The notes under the pieces: model-generated | Told to the model about the DNA's origin: nothing | The model's database searches: none | What the model saw: only the letters and a program-made list of their open reading frames with translations | In this document: in pieces, positions 10,101 to 10,708 of the stretch | Position numbering within the stretch: the first letter of the stretch is position 1 | Layout: each line of letters begins with the position of its first letter | Source: JAGLHV01 sp023132075 [NCBI: bacterium] | Lineage (GTDB): Bacteria > CBDUZB01 > JAGLHV01 | Assembly (NCBI GenBank): GCA_023132075.1 | Contig: JAGLYT010000025.1 | Span: forward strand, 1-10,708 | DNA length: 10,708 nucleotides | Direction of reading: 5' to 3' | Made by a program: the position numbers and the translations under genes

Positions 10101-10708
10101 GTAGGAGTAACTTCCTTTGGTTCATCAAATCTTTTCCCGACAAATTCTTCAATAAACTCTTTATTTGGTTCATACAACGCATCATCTATATAATTACTCT
10201 CCAATACTTTTTCTGCCATTCTTGCTGCAGTTGTCTTAATCAACAATTCTTCCTGTACCAAATAAGCCAAAGCAATAACACAATAGGTATTTGCCCGCTT
10301 ATTTTTCTGGGAATTAAACCTTAAATATTTACTAATTCTTTCTATTGCTGCCTCTAAGCCGCCTTTTGCCCCGGCTAAAACTTCTTTTTCATTCCGGTTT
10401 ATCCGGTTTATGATGATTTCAGCCATTGCTTCCATTGTTTCTGATAACTCTGTTTGCCCATAACCCAACTCTCTCGCTAATTGATCAAGAACAATAAACG
10501 ATTCTTTTAGCTGCTGAACAGGTATTTTCTTTTTACCACAAATGCTCCTAACCATTCGTATATGCTCAATCCATGGTTCTTTCTTATTCAATCGGTTATA
10601 TTTACGCAGTTTAGCTAATCTTATATCTAATTCTTTATTCTTTGCCTGTTCCTTTGATTTTATATCCTTACTTGTTTTTACCACCATTAATAGCGCCAAA
10701 GGCAACAG
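1..10708 (-). CDS. Giant multidomain protein, partial at both ends (at least 3,569 codons)
   Basis: One minus-strand frame is open across the entire window. The first complete codon is 10708..10706 and the last is 4..2, with no in-frame stop. Both the start codon and the stop codon lie outside. Continuous domain homology along the frame (reductase, hydrolase and glucoamylase all in phase) shows that it is truly coding and not a chance opening. The domains are a winged helix, an F420-dependent NADP reductase-like domain, two transmembrane hairpins, two kinase-like regions, an alpha/beta hydrolase, a second winged helix, duplicated helical blocks and a GH15 glucoamylase domain at the downstream edge. 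No single function can be assigned; a membrane-anchored multi-enzyme scaffold or polyprotein is an inference. Codon use looks uniform (AT-rich, AGA and ATA common), with no patch that suggests a recent insertion. Candidatus Omnitrophota is the most likely source, by analogy with known giant proteins of that group. Confidence 0.95.
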   Translation of the reverse strand, partial: MLPLALLMVVKTSKDIKSKEQAKNKELDIRLAKLRKYNRLNKKEPWIEHIRMVRSICGKKKIPVQQLKESFIVLDQLARELGYGQTELSETMEAMAEIIINRINRNEKEVLAGAKGGLEAAIERISKYLRFNSQKNKRANTYCVIALAYLVQEELLIKTTAARMAEKVLESNYIDDALYEPNKEFIEEFVGKRFDEPKEVTPTREEKPEIKFTTLSAIITVIEKIKTGEGIIEKIDKTWRTVFSEDKKRIEKAVITGIEELWENAEAKDRKIIEEFAEERKGKFGRQLMVVVNKGEKERLKKLKEICSILEKNKKTFKKLFGSFIVNENISYSVVMGLIAGYTEEEIIDLEIAAGQDEVKRAVEFLRGPVSLEALSQIILEMKDWIKLVKIIDFISRLNSHELNMLRVFLCYHMVPDIDADIIASQLNIEESEVNRILLYGNIVGVIERKEKRKVVLTELGHKWVECFINGKMYHEILIDDQSYPSLEKSLNWTKLSKEYNEYRWSNLPDEVENFLIQTVQCLKENEDGLISIINNSVLDEEEYNDKFDYAKSRFEGCGFSQKDAGKMGSALLNNKVYLSMMEQAKRGEIEIKTVQETISKTFSFIVLMLDNFYRLGIEERDFPAAFQAIVLEGVGVEDLKEYIKAQKEVSLPLRKKNIYFVGGTGDIAEDFALMFAKKHNVYVGSRKKDEGIDKAKELEEKLRSAEIEIEGIVGEENGEMLRMASKEGGIVILAVPVEYIESTIDQYKEELNNPNLIIISLGNNMKAREDKVLEVVKTGELNVAEMIKEALPRARVVAAFNNYKAHLLKGDPKNKVSMEIGVASDDRQAKRIIMDLINTGMPGLIPFNAGGLDDTGLLEEITAAAVNSKDEMLKEWKMEEALKVVRYYQDNLDYFKEEVRKITGKEGDIGLQDLLALLFDKDKREFMQETPDFVKNAPLEIRQPIERVFKQRKSKPDVVNKVSSLLLLPILTAGLFMFLPGVMTVAEAATGVVVDPGAGALPFIMSLSMITMVVGISTFFKKAKKKEKIFLENKIYFNQDINLRPAIIEKIKKVISWELKPDLAPSGRTGLIILDKPIIVNKVKITAIKIKGLGDYFTDPENPTPPTTKEFHDSGQPDFYTEFDENGEFYIKETIPKPLGGNIYKEAREEYKFHLNAFKKGDFVSVPLAYGEYPEIKYKGETLGFVILGITDPRDRRVDNLFAGDLVSMDKKTAQVVISDYLRELLGGKKMEDFFEKLFEQWGHTLRRFHNAGFIHRNPHGANFSYEKNKIKIHDLESSKRKQDLKNEQVFMYQLYEVGEVLSRIYLLINTLIGLDIYQKGKINVYHSFLKGYFKEELLRNKADIRIEMKKASQGLMEEFPPVQTKKLPGETLQIILNSIIHLYVPFANVLEKEKIKRPYSKEALKEKVVNHFKNIVSFSEQLRKEKKTSILPGRISKLFSIFLALIGVNTIALLIGIISKAEATTEVTTATVSIVGIPGMSIIMLSLVAAGLSLIALRWIIKALGERASPIIADKLTYILAKVNPLIILMVIPEKFKIDKLSKSDEDQYISVASTELKTISEGNIHSSVATSEDINMVLKMRYEDKDISNSFANYVKFQKQLTGCPFIVPYITGSDGIFRIDGVKVSVKEYVIEKKLIIFGNELRRDIISGNIEGAKDRLNAWIKLHNNIIERGFIDKIFVDFSNKRKFWENLGYDENNILMYHDIADLDKFEEVDIGIANKCIDNIVESFEYFFEDIEVDDNIRKELTDYFKDRMDTFTYGRKKENKVSIIDNSGKEIEINYILEKAKDVDSKQTLLFIPGLGGSLEYWDYIKEHYKNEGYNVLLIDIKGMGESVLKGYDYKDEYFTMESFADDINKVIGKLRLDEQEITIAGHSIGGEIGMEFAVKYGKDSTKLITIGTTIKKEAEGSVKEVRFLNRIVSLSSPLIRSGFFLSRIPLVGPVVKGIGTILGSIVFMSFLGDFFVRKNMLSAKKINIVMKAFLSADIKAVNRICNYMEEDHENHYKELLRRIKAKGIYVAAIAGALGIEDYPKEEHYTTEEIEARKIAEAAGYPGNVKIIKGVKHGGMLEKPEEFIIALDKILHIKSESIKEERLSFGTALGYNLKTLMQVVLNVTDVVLNPINTINMFLGEKKEGKREFEVKVLKYIREIMIKNIPPEFLEQVERDKVQVRGTTREDLVSMKEMWAMAGLAEHPDKKDTLVLYIHQKYLKVLKALAGKKRKEMFAALARHEVWEYQLVNIYGIPQEIAHLIITSNNNANEWNKALEQAGMEELGKEAVGERIKKIVRANNIPIILMFKIKKDVKKQQELERIAKDIISVSLKQKDAQDISAENILENKKNLVKQLFNSMRGDIKDWKKILFFVNNIKEEEELEILYSLFYLYTASNGDRGNVLSYLENALKVKKDKIKDLLNYLSKNKIIKSKIKRTINLTDYTREMLKGFLQGDEQKTSKFKDLLDSYKLGETILKPKGIYISLTLTNLENIREYNPSEITERIIKQMHGEKATMMFSDYRREVKEAIQKYAKEKLIELGFYEAAVEEIIYALTVPAIENITDDLNIIRQYKDNPSLFDDNAVGLKQIGDIVSFLYVEKKKIDDYLNRSERYRNYDRDLKKVLFPEFQLALAYLSADEIIDKLEKEGPGAVVDFVASRYTLDRLSDDAIALIEKIASLSLNVKSFGRIKHRKGEVGIDEEFIKERQRITDEKGIFGRNVWKEKSAKELDKFLEQCGFSEEYRKGLVPLLVDDKLYKDIGISSREKRNKISREMLMFFDWLTYSINLQKYGEDFVIAFQKIVLEGLKPEEVKKQISGEKQQVSIEVSEKVLDRFIKERMSKVEPIIIEIRSVRPKAKMKKLKLSTKEKTIIGNLITKNLVDEKMGFDNEQIAAVIAKVSMFHIYMKPVKDMIKKKNLTNSAQLEEIPEEIKDIVYYFLVENKKLKEAGYEEFELELYQLALLKFSADEIIEKVKSGQEGEIKKQVFIKLFDLNKNLISVGTQILIRDIAKLLEEGKPQKEVVDSKIIDKLTGYGFSETNAKKITSAWLVALGNKNVNENQIFEFFELFYERCVSLEIEGEDVLKVFQIMVLGNDSKYYFKEFPCSKKESLSSMLGYNVETLLKAVLMVTDAVLNPINTINMFLGEKKEGEREYEFEVPEDIRKTITDNIPPGFKFKTDILKQKEVSIKKIMDAFENNGAMLVTTEKDHPYTMYHWIRDSSLVIEEIIQLYKETEDPQLKDRLRKIIEKFIEFTKINQQTESEYYLGETRFLAEDGEAEDSASQWGRPQNDGSALRAAALIDYANLLIEQGNIDEALNLYNDVIKKDLDYVAEHWENRCFDLWEDLMGFHFWTRKSQIRALNKGLVLADNLKVDTAEMWKQALDSLEDEIVEHCDDSEGYIRSTLERERDIEGKKPGKGFDSDIDTSVVGSIVKDSDLKNPIMPVDDSWVMKTVIEMEKVFGTLYPINKKWIEEGNFGRGIGRYPEDAYYGGNPWFINTAWFSQYYSLLALKFLEQGKISITSDNISFFRNIGIDVLSAKTVTKDDKLFNEIIDNLSSNSQGYLKWIIHYIPKTGLM
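1211..1393 (-). repeat. 61-residue 'LNPINTINMFLGEKKEG' module, copy B
   Basis: It reads from MLGYNVETLLK through LNPINTINMFLGEKKEG to NIPPGF and matches copy A at 4223-4405 without gaps. The core DNA, 1277-1348, is about 90% identical to 4289-4360, far closer than any other repeated pair in this gene. It lies immediately before the glucoamylase domain, only about 10 residues away. Confidence 0.85.
1454..1633 (-). repeat. 'CGFS...IVLEG' helical repeat, copy 3 (60 residues, most diverged)
   Basis: It begins YGFSETNAKKITSAWL and ends VFQIMVLG. The opening Cys is replaced by Tyr and the final Glu is lost. The length falls in steps from copy 1 (77) through copy 2 (70) to this copy (60). It closes tandem unit 2. 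Confidence 0.65.
1454..2251 (-). repeat. Tandem helical block, unit 2 (about 266 residues)
   Basis: It begins about 20 codons after unit 1 ends and repeats its anchors in order: SEKVLDRFIKE, a PIIIEI strand, MGFDNEQIAAVI, DIVYYFLVENKK, QLALLKFSADEIIEK and a GFS...FQIMVLG end. The closest DNA match is around the ADEII codons (1820-1837 against 2807-2824). The unit leads into module copy B and then the glucoamylase domain. A helical scaffold with no visible active site. Confidence 0.7.
2315..2524 (-). repeat. 'CGFS...IVLEG' helical repeat, copy 2 (70 residues)
   Basis: It begins CGFSEEYRKGLVPLL and ends AFQKIVLEG. It closes tandem unit 1. Compared with copy 1 at 8807-9037, the ends are nearly the same (CGFS; AFQ.IVLEG) and the middle is shortened by 7 residues, with SREKRNKISREML in place of the longer loop. 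Confidence 0.72.
2315..3235 (-). repeat. Tandem helical block, unit 1 (about 307 residues)
   Basis: Anchor points shared with unit 2 appear in the same order. They are SEITERIIKQ (unit 2 SEKVLDRFIKE), ELGFYEAAVEEII (EKMGFDNEQIAAVI), DIVSFLYVEKKK (DIVYYFLVENKK), QLALAYLSADEIIDKLEK (QLALLKFSADEIIEKVKS) and the CGFS...IVLEG repeat at its end. Unit 1 is longer by about 41 residues, mainly through an insertion near 2560-2680 (reading GRIKHRKGEVGIDEEF) before the CGFS repeat. It has no catalytic signature; a helical scaffold is the likely role. Confidence 0.7.
3365..3589 (-). other. Winged helix-turn-helix-like fold, copy 2 (residues ~2374-2448)
   Basis: The order is ELEILYSLFYLY (first helix), a helix-turn-helix (LENALKVKKDKIKDLLNYL), a turn with KNKIIKSKIKR, and a wing strand ending INLTDYTREML. 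This has the same length (75 residues) and pattern as copy 1 at 9296-9520, including the closing LT and the preceding DW helix. Sequence identity is low, so the pair would be an old duplication. The sequence does not show whether it binds DNA. The call rests on pattern alone. Confidence 0.5.
3590..4222 (-). other. Helical region of unknown function (residues ~2163-2373)
   Basis: About 211 residues of charged helices. The first part (MKEMWAMAGLAEHPDKKDT, then LKVLKALAGKKRKEMFAAL) resembles a helical-repeat solenoid. At 3865..3794 a GERIKKIVRANNIPIILMF segment repeats the helix-then-strand pattern seen near 9870, 6130 and 2200. It ends with SMRGDIKDWKKILFFVNNI, which matches the MKDWIKLVKIIDFI lead of winged helix 1. 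The order 'PIIL strand, DW helix, winged helix' is therefore shared with the N-terminal part of the window. Confidence 0.5.
4223..4405 (-). repeat. 61-residue 'LNPINTINMFLGEKKEG' module, copy A
   Basis: The module runs from ALGYNLKTLMQ through LNPINTINMFLGEKKEG to NIPPEF. Its partner at 1211-1393 has exactly the same length, 61 codons with no gaps. The DNA of the core (4289-4360) matches 1277-1348 at 65 of 72 positions by my count. Five of the seven differences are synonymous and two change residues (Ala/Val and Glu/Lys). This copy follows the alpha/beta hydrolase directly; the other precedes the glucoamylase domain directly. It is therefore probably a linker or docking element next to enzyme domains. 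I do not recognise the family. Confidence 0.85.
4445..5398 (-). other. Alpha/beta hydrolase domain with intact-looking catalytic triad (residues ~1771-2088)
   Basis: The domain starts with paired strands (VSIIDNSGKEIEINYIL), then FIPGLGGSLEYW (5308..5288), the oxyanion-hole loop of alpha/beta hydrolases. The nucleophile elbow GHSIGG is at 5083..5066, with Ser1878 as predicted nucleophile. The late strand GIYVAAIAGALGIEDYP places an acidic residue (Glu or Asp of IED) in the usual acid position. KHGGMLEKPEEF carries the predicted catalytic His2067, encoded by 4510..4508. Between elbow and acid, a cap with a strongly hydrophobic stretch (near 4800-4930, including RIPLVGPVVKGIGTILGSIV) may be a membrane-facing lid. 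Length and motif order fit an esterase/lipase or C-C hydrolase-like member. The substrate cannot be told from the sequence; the hydrophobic cap hints at a lipid-like one. Confidence 0.88.
5432..6055 (-). other. Degenerate kinase-like region (residues ~1552-1759)
   Basis: The segment has a layout reminiscent of a small kinase fold: a Lys-bearing strand (MVLKMRYED), a second strand pair (VSVKEYVIEKKLI), a helix (LNAWIKLHNNIIERGFIDKIF), then ILMYHDIADL, where Asp1707 sits where a DFG-type Asp would be. The HRD/HGD catalytic loop is not recognisable; GFIDKIFVDFSN occupies its place. It may be a second, more decayed copy of the kinase-like domain upstream, or an unrelated alpha/beta fold. The spacing from hairpin 2 to this region differs from the spacing from hairpin 1 to the first kinase-like domain. 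Low confidence. Confidence 0.3.
6200..6391 (-). other. Transmembrane hairpin 2 with signal-peptide-like first helix (residues ~1440-1503)
   Basis: A basic lead is followed by a helix of about 21 hydrophobic residues (LFSIFLALIGVNTIALLIGII) that ends in SKAEATTE. A-E-A is encoded by 6322..6314 and gives a possible signal peptidase site after residue 1465. A loop rich in Thr, Val and Gly (EVTTATVSIVGIPG) leads to a second long hydrophobic helix (SIIMLSLVAAGLSLIAL) with a basic exit (RWIIKALGER). The layout, and the AEA-(A/T)-T sequence itself, repeat those of hairpin 1, so the two are probably duplicates. The external loop has no Lys or Arg beyond the Lys next to AEA. Confidence 0.8.
6392..6685 (-). 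other. Helical connector before second hairpin
   Basis: About 98 residues of mixed amphipathic helix (for example TLQIILNSIIHLYVPFANVL) lead to a basic stretch, LRKEKKTSILPGR, just before the next hydrophobic helix. I recognise no motif. It probably completes the C-lobe of the kinase-like domain and gives the basic flank of hairpin 2. Confidence 0.45.
6686..7609 (-). other. Kinase-like domain with altered catalytic loop (residues ~1034-1341)
   Basis: The core is 6940..6917, reading HRNPHGAN, preceded by LRRFHNAGFI and followed 12 residues later by KIHDLES. This matches the pattern of aminoglycoside-phosphotransferase/ABC1-type kinases, where 'HGDLHPGN' is the catalytic loop and 'iDfe' the metal-binding motif. 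The His, the second His and the metal-binding Asn are kept, and Asp1276 stands for the DFG-type Asp. The catalytic Asp of the loop is replaced by Asn1259. An upstream AIKIKG strand could be the Lys-bearing strand of the N-lobe. A helical C-lobe follows. The replacement suggests a pseudokinase or a changed mechanism. The fold assignment rests mainly on the loop, so confidence is moderate. Confidence 0.5.
7640..7819 (-). other. Transmembrane hairpin 1 with signal-peptide-like first helix (residues ~964-1023)
   Basis: The first hydrophobic helix (SLLLLPILTAGLFMFLPGVM) follows a basic stretch and ends in TVAEAATG. The order of basic n-region, Leu-rich h-region, Pro/Gly break and A-x-A is that of a signal peptide, with a possible signal peptidase I site after residue 989 (codons 7750..7742 encode A-E-A). 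A loop of about 15 residues, free of basic residues (VVVDPGAG), leads to a second hydrophobic helix (PFIMSLSMITMVVGIS), then a lysine-rich exit (FFKKAKKKEK). By the positive-inside rule both flanks are cytoplasmic and the loop is external. The same arrangement recurs at 6200-6391. Confidence 0.8.
7820..8101 (-). other. Helical linker between reductase-like domain and first hairpin
   Basis: About 94 residues of charged helices (for example EEALKVVRYYQDNLDYFKEE) lead to a strongly basic stretch, ERVFKQRKSKPD, immediately before the hydrophobic hairpin. The basic stretch would act as the cytoplasmic n-region of that membrane segment. I see no catalytic motif. Confidence 0.5.
8102..8740 (-). other. 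F420-dependent NADP reductase-like domain (NpdG/Fno fold, residues ~657-869)
   Basis: Stand-alone members of this family transfer hydride between coenzyme F420 and NADP(H). The domain opens with KNIYFVGGTGDIAEDFA, a Rossmann strand and glycine-rich loop of the GGTGD type typical of NpdG/Fno. The GSR motif follows at 8656..8648, where family members contact the 2'-phosphate of NADP. Then come a VILAVPVEYIES strand, a SLGNNMK turn, the family-like segment ALPRARVVAAFNNYKAHLL, and a C-terminal NAGGLDDTGLLEEIT that resembles the substrate-side end of the family. Length is about 213 residues, close to the usual size of about 210-230. A complete domain of this kind inside a giant chain is unusual. 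Whether it binds F420 or only NADP, or has lost activity, cannot be read from the sequence. Related ferric-reductase-like or NADP-binding F420_oxidored folds are alternatives. Confidence 0.82.
8807..9037 (-). repeat. 'CGFS...IVLEG' helical repeat, copy 1 (77 residues)
   Basis: The unit begins CGFSQKDAGK and ends FQAIVLEG. Two further copies occur at 2315-2524 (70 residues, CGFSEEYRKG to FQKIVLEG) and 1454-1633 (60 residues, YGFSETNAKK to FQIMVLG). All share a GFS opening, a Leu-rich first helix, a central helix rich in Phe and Leu, and an 'aFQ.IVLEG' closing helix. Length differs by loop shortening in the middle. It sits just before the reductase-like domain. I do not recognise it as a named family. 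Confidence 0.7.
9296..9520 (-). other. Winged helix-turn-helix-like fold, copy 1 (residues ~397-471)
   Basis: The segment has the order of a winged helix. A first helix follows SHELNMLRVF. A helix-turn-helix comes next (IDADIIASQLNIEESEVNRIL, with hydrophobic spacing typical of 'dIA..L.i....V...L'). A gly-containing turn (LYGNIVGVIERKEK) leads to a wing strand ending in VVLTELGHKW. The 'LTe.G' ending is common in MarR/ArsR-type winged helices. A preceding MKDWIKLVKIIDFI helix is shared with the second winged helix at 3365-3589. In a giant membrane-associated chain such a fold may bind protein and not DNA. The call comes from the residue pattern only. Confidence 0.55.
9521..10678 (-). other. 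Long helical region of unknown function (residues ~11-396)
   Basis: This stretch of about 386 residues is rich in Lys, Glu, Ile and Leu and reads as successive amphipathic helices. I recognise no catalytic motif. It holds a short Pro/Thr/Glu-rich linker near 10070-10130 (reading DEPKEVTPTREEKPE) that divides it into two lobes. In the second lobe, 9904..9827 carries a helix followed by a hydrophobic strand (RQLMVVVNK) that resembles strand motifs found later near 6130, 3830 and 2200. Near 9660-9690 a TEEEII segment resembles the ADEII segments of the two tandem blocks downstream. The region leads directly into a winged-helix-like fold. The most likely role is a scaffold or interaction surface. 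Confidence 0.5.
10679..10708 (-). other. C-terminal end of a hydrophobic/transmembrane segment cut by the window
   Basis: The first ten visible residues are LLPLALLMVV, followed at once by a basic stretch (KTSKDIKSK). This matches the way the second helix of both complete hairpins ends: hydrophobic residues, then lysine-rich sequence. It is probably the exit helix of a third hairpin whose first helix lies upstream of the window. Only ten residues are visible, so this is tentative. Confidence 0.45.

Noticed and set aside
9768-10193. Plus-strand open frame of 141 codons, rich in Ser and Phe
   Set aside because: It lies antisense to the giant gene. Its Ser/Phe/Leu bias is what results from reading the complement of Glu/Lys-rich codons in an AT-rich gene. 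No ribosome-binding site or domain supports it. The same holds for the other plus-strand frames, such as 2424-2831, 4785-5180 and 7635-8027.
1-10708. Nonribosomal peptide or polyketide synthase, another source of giant genes
   Set aside because: No adenylation, condensation, ketosynthase or carrier-protein motifs were seen, and the alpha/beta hydrolase is not placed as a terminal thioesterase.
1-10708. CRISPR array, tRNA, rRNA, riboswitch or terminator
   Set aside because: No short regularly spaced repeats and no cloverleaf or GC-rich hairpin followed by a T-run outside coding were noticed. T-runs on the plus strand are Lys codons of the gene.

Overview
The whole window is the inside of one gene. 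Read on the minus strand from base 10708 down to base 2, a single frame stays open for 3,569 codons with no stop codon, and it enters and leaves the window still open. There is no intergenic DNA, so no promoter, terminator, RNA gene or second gene is expected, and I saw none. The plus-strand open frames are antisense shadows of this coding sequence.

The protein is a giant multidomain polypeptide. In N- to C-terminal order (right to left on the map) it contains: the tail of a hydrophobic segment (10679-10708); a long helical region (9521-10678); a winged-helix-like fold (9296-9520); a helical 'CGFS...IVLEG' repeat (8807-9037); a domain resembling F420-dependent NADP reductase (8102-8740); a signal-peptide-like transmembrane hairpin (7640-7819); a kinase-like domain with an altered catalytic loop (6686-7609); a second similar hairpin (6200-6391); a degenerate kinase-like region (5432-6055); an alpha/beta hydrolase with a visible catalytic triad (4445-5398); a 61-residue 'LNPINTINMFLGEKKEG' module (4223-4405); a helical region with a second winged helix (3365-4222); two tandem diverged helical blocks (3235 to 1454); a second copy of the 61-residue module (1211-1393); and a GH15 glucoamylase catalytic domain (1-1177), cut by the window edge just before its expected catalytic base.

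The same non-catalytic modules (winged helix, CGFS helical repeat, a 'PIIL' strand motif, the LNPINTINMFLG module and the hairpins) recur between unrelated enzyme folds. The gene therefore looks assembled by repeated duplication of scaffold units with enzymes inserted between them. Charge distribution around the hairpins places the enzyme domains on the cytoplasmic side with short external loops. Each loop begins with a signal-peptidase-like AEA site, so the chain could be a membrane-tethered scaffold or a polyprotein cut by signal peptidase.

The DNA is AT-rich, with heavy use of AGA, ATA and AAA codons. Proteins of this size and patchwork are known from Candidatus Omnitrophota (OP3), for example the giant protein reported from Candidatus Velamenicoccus archaeovorus. 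That lineage is my best guess, but it rests on general resemblance and not on a marker gene.
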